From positions 1 through 30,712 of the IMG/VR virus record IMGVR_UViG_3300001533_001534: 30,712 nucleotides of DNA, one strand, 5' to 3'. Below, in pieces: positions 5,807-11,886 of the stretch. Origin of the DNA: a virus. The notes beneath the pieces are model-generated. The model had not been told where the DNA came from. It was given only the letters and a program-made list of their open reading frames with translations, and did no database searches. The first letter of the stretch is position 1; every line of letters starts with the position of its first letter. A program made the translations under genes and the position numbers.

Positions 5807-6056
5807 ATGGCAAACAAAGCCTAATCGGGCGCACTCGTGCGGATTACCTGAAAAAGCATTGCGCGGCCTAGCGACCTGGGCCTGGATCTCTTCTCTTTAA
5901 AGCCTGCCCGCGACCACAGCTGGCCGGACGCCGTACGGCGCTGGTATACTGGTGCCCGGAGTGCGGGGGGCGCTGCGCAGGTCACAGACGTGCGGGTCGT
6001 ATGATAACGAGGAGTGGCGCATACCGAAGCGCAATGGCGCTAAGACGAGTAAGTAG
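5807..6056 (+). pseudogene. Broken small Zn-ribbon-like gene
   Basis: Fragments that look like one protein are spread over three frames. They are ATG 5807 MANKA, then LIGRTRADYLKKHCAA, then SDLGLDLFSLKPARDHSWPD, then YWCPECGG, and finally QTCGSYDNEEWRIPKR ending at TAG 6054-6056. Joined, they would give an ~80-aa protein with CPEC and a later Cys, similar to a zinc ribbon. At least three indels would be needed, so it is a pseudogene, badly sequenced, or a chance pattern. Confidence 0.3.
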
Positions 6057-6096
6057 GAATAACCGCGTACACAAACACAGAAGAAGGAGAGTTCAG

Positions 6097-6420
6097 ATGA
6101 AGACGATTAAACGTGGACCAAGTGAGATGAAGCGTGTGTCGGATGAACAGGCAATCGGGGTGAAACTAGGCGGCATATTTCTTATTCTCGCGGCGCTGCT
6201 GGCGTTCGCGACACTGCCGGAAGGCCGGGTGACAATGGACAACATCTCGGCACACGAGGTGGACTTGCCGACGCGCGTATTTGCCCGTGTAGGCCTGGCA
6301 CTTGCCGATCAGACCGTCACGCATCTGGGCGTAGTCAAGCTCGTGCGTATCGTCCTGGTTGACGGTACCGAGCTTCATGCCATCGGCGTCCCGTTCGTCG
6401 GGAGGTACTATGGCCTGTAG
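6097..6420 (+). CDS. Single-pass membrane protein, 107 aa
   Basis: The frame is open from 6001, but ATG 6097 has the clear ribosome site (GAAGGAGAG) and is preferred. After a basic N-terminus (MKTIKRGPSEMKRVSDEQ) comes one hydrophobic segment at ~22-42 (VKLGGIFLILAALLAFATLP). The ~65-residue C-terminal part looks like beta-rich soluble protein (VVKLVRIVLVDGTELHAIGV). By the positive-inside rule the N-terminus would be cytoplasmic. Function unknown. Its end overlaps the next gene by 11 bases. Confidence 0.65.
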   Translation: MKTIKRGPSEMKRVSDEQAIGVKLGGIFLILAALLAFATLPEGRVTMDNISAHEVDLPTRVFARVGLALADQTVTHLGVVKLVRIVLVDGTELHAIGVPFVGRYYGL

Positions 6421-7054
6421 ACTGTGTGTAAAGCGCGGAAAGCCGTGGGACGGCTCCGACCCCGTGTGCGCGTTCGAGTCCGGGGACACGGCGTCGCCGG
6501 ATAACTGGTGCTGCGCCACGCTCGCAGCACTGTGGGAGGTCGCTGCCGATAACGACAACGTCGTGTACGGCGATGATTGTACGTCGGCGCTTATACCGAT
6601 CCACGGCACCGGCGACCGGTTCATCGTGCTAAGCCGCTACAGGCAGTGGGGGCAGACCGACTGCGCTCGTGTTATAACAGGCGACGGTAGTATAGTCGAC
6701 CTGGCGCTTGAGACAGCCGAGTCAGTGGCCGGCGACGTGGTCGAGGAGCCGCCCGAGGTCTCATACGCCGATCAGATCCCTGGCAGTGTTGCCGGTGCTA
6801 CCGCGCGGCTGGGCTTCGCTATAAACCACGGGCTGCCTAAGATGTCGGACTACACGAAGGACGAGTTCATGTTCATATGGTGCGCTGTCGTATATCTCAA
6901 CCCGGAGCGACATCCGGACGACTGCGACGAGTGGCCGGAAGACACACAGAAGATAGCCATAGAGGCTTTCCGGCGACGCAACATAGGGGAGCTATCCGAT
7001 GACGAGCTGTATCCGGCAGCGGTAATACACGCAAGGTTGAAGGTGGACAAGTGA
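6410..7054 (+). CDS. Cys-rich N-terminal protein, 214 aa
   Basis: The frame opens earlier, but ATG 6410 has GGGAGG six bases upstream and begins a convincing domain with C3-x2-C6, then VCAFESGD and NWCCATL within the first ~45 residues. This cysteine set could form a zinc-binding site. The middle includes YGDDCTSALIPIHG and an aromatic FIWCAVVYLNPERHP block. The C-terminus is helical and charged. No family is recognised with certainty. Its stop overlaps the GTG start of the next gene. Confidence 0.7.
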   Translation: MACRLCVKRGKPWDGSDPVCAFESGDTASPDNWCCATLAALWEVAADNDNVVYGDDCTSALIPIHGTGDRFIVLSRYRQWGQTDCARVITGDGSIVDLALETAESVAGDVVEEPPEVSYADQIPGSVAGATARLGFAINHGLPKMSDYTKDEFMFIWCAVVYLNPERHPDDCDEWPEDTQKIAIEAFRRRNIGELSDDELYPAAVIHARLKVDK

Positions 7055-7305
7055 GCAGCGAACTGGACACGTTCCTGAATAACTGCGCCGAAGGCCGGCT
7101 TGCCGACGGCGCGCACCTCAGCCACACGCGGGAGGTTGTCGCGGACTTGAGACGCAAGATAGCCGCCAAGCCGGGGTATGATCCGCGCGATGTCACGATC
7201 CGGTATCTGATGGCGCGCGTCATTGACCATGACCTCAGGCTCATGGCGGTGGAGCGATTACTCGGCGACCTTGGCACTATAGCCGCGGCCGCCTCCAATA
7301 GGTAA
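7051..7305 (+). CDS. Hypothetical helical protein, 84 aa
   Basis: GTG 7051 overlaps the preceding TGA as GTGA, the usual coupling in this genome. The product (LDTFLNNCAEGRLADGAHLS through IRYLMARVIDHDLRLMAVER) appears all-helical and amphipathic, with no membrane segment. No family is recognised. Confidence 0.65.
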   Translation: MSSELDTFLNNCAEGRLADGAHLSHTREVVADLRRKIAAKPGYDPRDVTIRYLMARVIDHDLRLMAVERLLGDLGTIAAAASNR

Positions 7306-7320
7306 AAAGAAAGGCAATAT

Positions 7321-7389
7321 ATGCATAGGTCAATACTGTTCCTCGGCGCGCTGGAATTGTATGTTAAACACACACAGGGGGATCAATGA
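7321..7389 (+). CDS. Possible 22-aa leader or microprotein
   Basis: AAAAAGAAAGG lies 7 bases before ATG 7321. The frame reads MHRSILFLGALELYVKHTQG then DQ and stops at TGA 7387-7389, overlapping the next start as ATGA. The strong ribosome site and coupling favour translation. It may serve as a leader that loads ribosomes for the next gene. Confidence 0.4.
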   Translation: MHRSILFLGALELYVKHTQGDQ

Positions 7390-7793
7390 ACACAATGTAT
7401 CGCTTCAACATTAAGATTACCGGGCACGCCCCGGTAGCCCGTGCGGCTATCGAGGACGCATTGAACAGGGTGTGGCCCCTGGACTTCGACTGCGATGAAA
7501 ACGGCGAGATCGAGGGCGTCGGCGACGACGTGCTGTGCGGCTCGATGGACGAGCACGCTATGGTCGACGATTTCGCCGCGGCCGTCTGGCGTGCGAACGG
7601 CGGTCCGTGCGAGATCGACGTCACGGCGACGTGCCTGGAGGATCTGCCGCACGAACGGTACTCCCGCGACGACGAGGATTACTACGACTGGAGGGCGAAG
7701 CGCGAGCTGCGCAAGGAGCTCGAGTCGAAGTATGGCAGGGTGCGGACAACCGAGGAAGCCACGGCTGACTTCGACTTCGTGGAGCACGCGTGA
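7386..7793 (+). CDS. Hypothetical acidic protein, 135 aa
   Basis: The first residues (MYRFNIKITGHAPVARAAIE) suggest a beta strand followed by a helix, as in a small alpha/beta fold. The middle is strongly acidic (FDCDENGEIEGVGDD, SRDDEDYYDW), and the C-terminus is a charged helix. No family is recognised. A rho-independent terminator follows 30 bases after the stop, so this ends the 6.1-7.8 kb operon. Confidence 0.65.
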   Translation: MNTMYRFNIKITGHAPVARAAIEDALNRVWPLDFDCDENGEIEGVGDDVLCGSMDEHAMVDDFAAAVWRANGGPCEIDVTATCLEDLPHERYSRDDEDYYDWRAKRELRKELESKYGRVRTTEEATADFDFVEHA

Positions 7794-7823
7794 ACGCGGA
7801 ACTGGTTCCGGTCCCGTCATCTA

Positions 7824-7862
7824 CCCGCACGCGCCTCAGCCAGGGCGTGTGCGGGTTTTCTT
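7824..7862 (+). terminator. Rho-independent terminator
   Basis: A 13-bp stem, CCCGCACGCGCCT (7824-7836) with GGGCGTGTGCGGG (7843-7855), contains two G-U pairs and a 6-base loop. TTTTCTT follows directly. This is the most convincing intrinsic terminator in the phage part. Confidence 0.85.
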
Positions 7863-7889
7863 ACATACTGGCTAAGAGAGGAGACCGAT

Positions 7890-8399
7890 ATGCCTGTACT
7901 AAAAGAGGAGGTGCTGGTGTCATTCACCAGCACGCTGCTCGCCTACATGCGGGGCGAGCTGACTGGCGACGACCTGAACTGCGGCAAGTTCTGGTTCAAC
8001 TGTACGCGGGAGCACGTCTTTAGTGACGCTGCCCCGTACGAGGTTACGTGGCTACGCCCGTACGACGAGCGCCCGGCGTGTGTGCGTTCCAAGGTACCTA
8101 TAGAGGCCCTGACGCAGGAGGAGCGCGAGAAGCTCACCCTGTTCCGTCTCGTCATACAGGAAGCGGAGTACCACGGCCGGGTGTCGTGGCGCTGCGACAG
8201 GAAGCGTAAGCGACCGGAAATGAAAGAGCAGGAACCGGCGACGCTGAAGAAGTTCGTGCGTCCGGGAGGCCACGAGAACTGCAAGGTGTCCAGCTGCATC
8301 GCCGATGGCAGCTGTGGCGCATGTTCGTGTCCGGTGTGTAACCCGACACACGACCAGGAAAACGACTGGGATGCCTTCGCAAGGGCGTCTCATTCATAA
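7890..8399 (+). CDS. Hypothetical protein with Cys-rich C-terminus, 169 aa
   Basis: ATG 7890 follows AGAGGAGACC. The N-terminal ~110 residues look globular (WFNCTREHVFSDAAPYEVTW), then a charged linker (DRKRKRPEMKEQEP). Residues ~128-152 are Cys-rich (ENCKVSSCIADGSCGACSCP then VCN), which could hold one or two metal ions. No named zinc-finger family fits. It stands alone between two terminator-like hairpins. Confidence 0.7.
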   Translation: MPVLKEEVLVSFTSTLLAYMRGELTGDDLNCGKFWFNCTREHVFSDAAPYEVTWLRPYDERPACVRSKVPIEALTQEEREKLTLFRLVIQEAEYHGRVSWRCDRKRKRPEMKEQEPATLKKFVRPGGHENCKVSSCIADGSCGACSCPVCNPTHDQENDWDAFARASHS

Positions 8400-8408
8400 A
8401 CCATTAAC

Positions 8409-8436
8409 AGAAAAGGGGACCACCACCCTTTTTCTT
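8409..8436 (+). terminator. Terminator-like hairpin
   Basis: AGAAAAGGG pairs with CCCTTTTTCT around a short loop, with one bulged T. The T-run on one side and A-run on the other would let it work in either direction. It lies directly after the preceding stop codon. Confidence 0.5.
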
Positions 8437-8490
8437 AGCTATCAGGTATTCAGGCTTGTCGCTGCAGATCGCCCGTAGTAGGCTGTAAAT

Positions 8491-8913
8491 ATGAAGACTT
8501 TGCCTGTAACAAGCGGTAAGCTACGTGTGACCTTCCGGCTGTATCCCACGGCGGCGGCGGTGCGACGTGCCGTGCGGCGCGTACTGCCTGGCGAGAAAGT
8601 CGCCACCAACTCTATCGGCTATCATCTGGGACGGGGCAAGGTCTCCAACATCTTCCTGGCCGAGCAAGGCCGGCTATGGTACGAGTGCGGGCTTCACGAG
8701 TGCGTGCACAGCGCGGAGTACTTGGCGGCGTACTGCCCTAAAGGCGTTCACGAGTCGGAGTTCATGGCATATTTCGCCGACGGGCTGTACAGTATGCTGG
8801 TGCGCTGGGCCATGGCCGGATTCCCGAAGGATACGTCGGCCATCAACTTCGAGCCGTCGATGTCGAAGCTGCGACAGGCCGTGGACCCCGACAACTCCAG
8901 CGAAACAAACTGA
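8491..8913 (+). CDS. HExxH-motif protein, putative small metallopeptidase
   Basis: This 140-aa protein contains H69-E70-C71-V72-H73 in GLHECVHSAEYLAAYC, followed about 20 residues later by VHESEFMAYFADGLYSML. In small zincins the HExxH helix supplies two zinc ligands and a catalytic Glu, and a later Glu on a second helix can be the third ligand. The layout here (HExxH ... E with an AY/F...L helix) fits a minimal gluzincin-like core. The N-terminal half is basic (AAAVRRAVRRVLPGEK). Activity and substrate are unknown, and the motif can occur by chance. A TTGACG box begins just after its stop. Confidence 0.55.
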   Translation: MKTLPVTSGKLRVTFRLYPTAAAVRRAVRRVLPGEKVATNSIGYHLGRGKVSNIFLAEQGRLWYECGLHECVHSAEYLAAYCPKGVHESEFMAYFADGLYSMLVRWAMAGFPKDTSAINFEPSMSKLRQAVDPDNSSETN

Positions 8914-8958
8914 TTGACGTCGCCGCCGCATTATGGCAACCTGACCACGATTAGGTTG
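8914..8958 (+). promoter_or_regulatory. Putative regulatory region with TTGACG box and inverted repeat
   Basis: TTGACG (8914-8919) directly follows the stop codon. At 17 bases there is no good -10, and TATGGC at 12 bases is too close, so the promoter call is weak. CAACCT (8937-8942) and AGGTTG (8953-8958) form a 6-bp inverted repeat just before the next gene. Confidence 0.35.
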
Positions 8959-8986
8959 CGCACATGTCTATAACAGGAGATTTCAT

Positions 8987-9409
8987 ATGAACGCTGTATC
9001 CTACGCTGTCGCTATCGGCGGCACCTCGTCCGTCGTCGCCCCGTGCCGGGCGGTCGCGACTATCCGCAAGTTCGCCGCGGGCGCATATTCCAAGGGCGAT
9101 CTGTTCCGGTCGTCGAACGGGCTGCACTACCTCGTGCTTACGGCAGACACATATAACACCGAGCCTACGCACCGTACCGGGCTAGTAGCTGGCCTGCTTG
9201 CCACGCCGCACAAGACGCGCAAATCGATCGTGATCCATAACGACGGTAGCGTGACAGCGTACCTGGCGTTCAGTGAGGCTGCTGCTGTTGCCGCAGGTAT
9301 CCCGCTGTCGGCGGACGCGAGCATTTCGCTCGCCTGGACGCAGGCTGGCGTGAATGCTATTACAGATGGCGCCGCGGGCTCGCTGCGCGTTGCCGAAATC
9401 TTTGAGTAA
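8987..9409 (+). CDS. Putative virion surface or decoration protein, 140 aa
   Basis: ATG 8987 follows AACAGGAG. The product is Ala/Gly/Thr/Ser-rich with alternating beta-type segments (YAVAIGGTSSVVAPCRAVAT, KSIVIHNDGSVTAYLAF, SLRVAEIFE), almost no acidic clusters, and no membrane helix. This composition is common in phage head-decoration or fibre-associated proteins, but I recognise no specific family. It is a single gene with its own upstream regulatory sequence, consistent with high expression. Confidence 0.6.
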   Translation: MNAVSYAVAIGGTSSVVAPCRAVATIRKFAAGAYSKGDLFRSSNGLHYLVLTADTYNTEPTHRTGLVAGLLATPHKTRKSIVIHNDGSVTAYLAFSEAAAVAAGIPLSADASISLAWTQAGVNAITDGAAGSLRVAEIFE

Positions 9410-9423
9410 GGCAAGGGTCAAGC

Positions 9424-9582
9424 ATGAAGAAGCTCGCTATACTTCTTGCAGCGCTGCAGTACGACGCCAAGGCAGCCGACATGCTGGGGCTCGCGTTCGA
9501 GGAGCTTTCCGAGATCGCAGGCGACGGGACCACATGGACGTTCCTCGAGACAGTAGGCGATTTAATTCCGGCAGGTGAATGA
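9424..9582 (+). CDS. Hypothetical protein, 52 aa
   Basis: ATG 9424 begins MKKLAILLAALQYDAKAADM and the frame ends at TGA 9580-9582, overlapping the next ATG (ATGATG). The N-terminus is Lys-Lys followed by a short hydrophobic run, like a weak signal or anchor, although AALQYDAKAADM turns polar quickly. The rest is acidic (FEELSEIAGDGTTWTFLET). No family is recognised. Confidence 0.6.
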   Translation: MKKLAILLAALQYDAKAADMLGLAFEELSEIAGDGTTWTFLETVGDLIPAGE

Positions 9583-9920
9583 TGGGAAGCAGATGGATAA
9601 AAGACGCGATCGGGATATACCGAGACTGGCGCGAACAGCGCGCCAAGCAGCGTAAAGCCGATATGGAAGACGAGCTGCTCGATAAGCGCAGACAGGCCGA
9701 TGTCCACAACTTGATTGCCAGGGCTATTGTACTTCGCGACAGCATGGCCGAACTTAAGCGGCAACTTAACGAGCTCGACAGGCGATACGCCGCTGGCGAG
9801 GTAACACCGTATAGCGCGTTGCCCGGGCTGGCGGACATCCGCACAGACCTCGGTAACGCGGAAAGCTATCTTAGCGTAGCGCTGGCCCGGCTTCGTAATC
9901 TTAGACAACTAGGTGCTTGA
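9579..9920 (+). CDS. Coiled-coil protein, 113 aa
   Basis: The product is highly charged and helical throughout. Residues ~12-65 (YRDWREQRAKQRKADMEDEL and VLRDSMAELKRQLNELDRRY) have the heptad spacing of a coiled coil, and a second helix (LGNAESYLSVALARLRNLRQ) closes the protein. This fits a scaffold, chaperone or dimerising small virion-assembly protein, but no family is recognised. Its start overlaps the previous gene and its stop lies inside the TTGACA box of the following promoter. Confidence 0.65.
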   Translation: MMGSRWIKDAIGIYRDWREQRAKQRKADMEDELLDKRRQADVHNLIARAIVLRDSMAELKRQLNELDRRYAAGEVTPYSALPGLADIRTDLGNAESYLSVALARLRNLRQLGA

Positions 9921-9944
9921 CATTCTAGTCAGTCGCTGTAATAC
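9917..9944 (+). promoter_or_regulatory. Putative sigma70-type promoter
   Basis: TTGACA (9917-9922) and TAATAC (9939-9944) are 16 bases apart. The -35 overlaps the preceding stop codon TGA (9918-9920). Two CTAG tetramers lie within and just after it. It would drive the 9996 gene and possibly the portal operon. Confidence 0.6.
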
Positions 9945-9995
9945 TGCAATCGTTTTCTAGTGTATCTGTAGCCAACAAACAAGGAGAGCAACACC

Positions 9996-10331
9996 ATGGC
10001 CAACGAACAAATGAGTCAGGAAGATTTCGCAGTAGTCAAGCTTGCGGCCGCCGAGCGGTATCGTGAGCGCAACATCCGGCCCGAGACGGCCAGCTACCTG
10101 TTCGACCGTACGCTGTGCAAGCAGGCAGGCAAGGACCAGCGTGGCAAGCGCGACGGCAGCGGGCCGTACAAAGGCAGCGCGGAAGCACAAACCGACGGTA
10201 AAGGCAAGCGCAAAGCAAAGGGCGAGCCGTGCCCGGCAGAGGAGAAAGCGGCTGCAAAGCAGCCTGACATGAACAAGATCACTAAGCTGGCAGCAGCGTT
10301 GAAGCGCACTATTCCAGCCGAGAAGGCGTAG
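9996..10331 (+). CDS. Lysine-rich hypothetical protein, 111 aa
   Basis: ATG 9996 follows AAGGAGAGC. Residues 1-45 look folded (MSQEDFAVVKLAAAERYRER). Residues ~46-90 are a low-complexity Lys/Gly/Ala region (KDQRGKRDGSGPYKGSAEAQ and DGKGKRKAKG), and the C-terminus is a short basic helix. The basic disordered part would suit nucleic-acid contact. No family is recognised. It is the first gene after the promoter at 9917. Confidence 0.65.
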   Translation: MANEQMSQEDFAVVKLAAAERYRERNIRPETASYLFDRTLCKQAGKDQRGKRDGSGPYKGSAEAQTDGKGKRKAKGEPCPAEEKAAAKQPDMNKITKLAAALKRTIPAEKA

Positions 10332-10396
10332 CGCGAGGGGCGTTACGGTACTAGGGGCGGATAACACAAACAAGAGAAGAGGGAGGGAACACTATC

Positions 10397-11182
10397 ATGC
10401 GCGTCAGAAACAAGAAATCCTACATGCTGGGTTTATCGTATGCGGGGCCTAAGAAAGGCTATATGCTACGACCTGGAGGACTAAGCCCGGAGCTTCCGGC
10501 CGACAGGTTCTACCACCCGCAGCTGCAACTGGACTGGAAACGCGGTATGATCGATGTGCTGCTGTCCGAGATGGATCGCGCCGCGCTAGGCTCGGCGGTA
10601 GCCATGTTCAAGACGGACAACCAGGTGCAGGTCAAGGACGACGAGGTTCGTCCGGTTCGAGAGGCTCCTAAGCCTACTACGCCCACTAAGCAGACTATCG
10701 TCGCGGCGATGGAGTCAAAGCTGGCTGTTGCACCTGCGGCGACATCGGAGAAGCTTGCCGAGCCAGAAGAAGTACCGCCGGAAGGCGAGCCGGTCGAGCC
10801 CTACGCCTCCTCTGGCGACGACGCCGCCGGCCCTGATCCTGACGGGGTCGAACCTGTAGAGGACGGAGCCGAGGGTCCCGAGCTGTGCCAGCAGCCGACG
10901 TGCAAGCACGCTGACGTAAAGGTGCAGTACGACGAGCGAGTCGATTTCTTCCTGTGCCAGTACTGCCGCCAGCAGGTGACGCGACGCTATAAGAAAATCA
11001 GCAAGGATATGCCTGACGCGGCTGACATGGCAATCTATCAGAAGATCTCTACTGATATGAACCTTGGTTACGCCCCGCAGCCTGCCGACGAGCCGGAGCC
11101 TGGCGCCGAGATCATTGACGACGACGATGCGCCGGAACAGTTCGGCTACGGGCTGAGTCTGTCTGACCTCAACAAGCAGTAA
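10397..11182 (+). CDS. Hypothetical protein with acidic linker and Cys4 site, 261 aa
   Basis: A GAGGGAGGG site precedes ATG 10397. The N-terminal ~65 residues are basic and Tyr-rich (SYMLGLSYAGPKKGYMLRPG). A long Pro/Glu/Ala linker (~80-165) follows. A four-Cys element near residues 169-198 (CQQPTCKHADVKVQY, then FFLCQYCRQQVTRRY) resembles a zinc ribbon. The tail is acidic (GAEIIDDDDAPEQFGYG). Because it lies upstream of the portal in the same direction, a role in capsid assembly or packaging is possible, but no family is recognised. Confidence 0.65.
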   Translation: MRVRNKKSYMLGLSYAGPKKGYMLRPGGLSPELPADRFYHPQLQLDWKRGMIDVLLSEMDRAALGSAVAMFKTDNQVQVKDDEVRPVREAPKPTTPTKQTIVAAMESKLAVAPAATSEKLAEPEEVPPEGEPVEPYASSGDDAAGPDPDGVEPVEDGAEGPELCQQPTCKHADVKVQYDERVDFFLCQYCRQQVTRRYKKISKDMPDAADMAIYQKISTDMNLGYAPQPADEPEPGAEIIDDDDAPEQFGYGLSLSDLNKQ

Positions 11183-11196
11183 AGGGGGCAGTCTAC

Positions 11197-11727
11197 ATGT
11201 CAGCCACACCATCAACGGCGTCAATATACGCTGTAATCGATCCTAGCGACGACCCGTCCGTGGTGTCGCGACCTCCTGCGCCCAGGAAGCCGGTTAGAAA
11301 GACCGCAGACACCTCGGCAGCACAGACTCCCGCCATTGCGCAAGCGGTGGCGGAGTCTGACGCGTTGTTGGCGCAGGCCGCGGCAGTACCGCGGCCTGCA
11401 GAGCCTATACCGGCACCGACGACACCGGCGGCCTATCCGTACGCGCCAGTCGAGAAACAGGTCAAGTATACCCGTGTCCAGTTCATTACGGACATCGGCG
11501 TCTACTCTGTACCGGCGCGGTCAGTGGCAGTGAGCGACTACGGTGTCATGGTAGAGCTGCCGGCCAGCGACGACATGGCCAGCTTCGTACCGGCTGTCGG
11601 GACGAAACTGTCAATAGGCAGCACCAGCGGTCGGTACAAGTGCTACTACCCGGGTACCGAGTTTGACCGGCCCGGCTCGAAAGTGCTTGTCTTTATAAGA
11701 ACGGAGGACCATGATGGAAAAGAATAA
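11197..11727 (+). CDS. Hypothetical protein with Pro/Ala linker and beta domain, 176 aa
   Basis: The N-terminal ~90 residues are low-complexity Ala/Pro/Thr (VSRPPAPRKPVRKTADTSAA, PRPAEPIPAPTTPAAYPYAP). The C-terminal ~85 are beta-rich (YTRVQFITDIGVYSVPARSV, YGVMVELPASDDM, KVLVFIRTED). It has the look of a tethered small domain displayed on, or attached to, a virion component. No family is recognised. The end overlaps the next small gene. Confidence 0.65.
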   Translation: MSATPSTASIYAVIDPSDDPSVVSRPPAPRKPVRKTADTSAAQTPAIAQAVAESDALLAQAAAVPRPAEPIPAPTTPAAYPYAPVEKQVKYTRVQFITDIGVYSVPARSVAVSDYGVMVELPASDDMASFVPAVGTKLSIGSTSGRYKCYYPGTEFDRPGSKVLVFIRTEDHDGKE

Positions 11728-11884
11728 CGTGATTGCCGAAGACCGCACACCGGGATTTACCAAATCAGCCGAGCCGGACATGTACGACGAAGCCAAGGCG
11801 GCGTTTGACGCACCTGCAGTCGACAACAAGGCTGGCGACGGTTGCAAGTGCGCAGAATGCAAGTGCGGTAAGCATAAGGAGTAG
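11714..11884 (+). CDS. Small protein with metallothionein-like CxCxxCxC tail, 56 aa
   Basis: GGAGG (11703-11707) lies 6 bases before ATG 11714; an in-frame ATG at 11711 is too close. The product is acidic and disordered until its end, which reads GCKCAECKCGKHKE. The CxCxxCxC pattern is the type of thiol cluster that binds Zn or Cd in metallothioneins, though those proteins have many more Cys. It may alternatively be a short metal-binding tail. It sits two bases before the portal gene. Confidence 0.65.
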   Translation: MEKNNVIAEDRTPGFTKSAEPDMYDEAKAAFDAPAVDNKAGDGCKCAECKCGKHKE

Positions 11885-11886
11885 AT

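Noticed and set aside
5551-5900. ORFs inside the tmRNA end and hairpin cluster
   Set aside because: Their sequence is explained by RNA structure; the protein composition is random and no ribosome site is present.
7790-8023. 77-codon ORF starting just before the 7.8-kb terminator
   Set aside because: It runs through a strong intrinsic terminator and then overlaps the better-supported 7890 gene in another frame.
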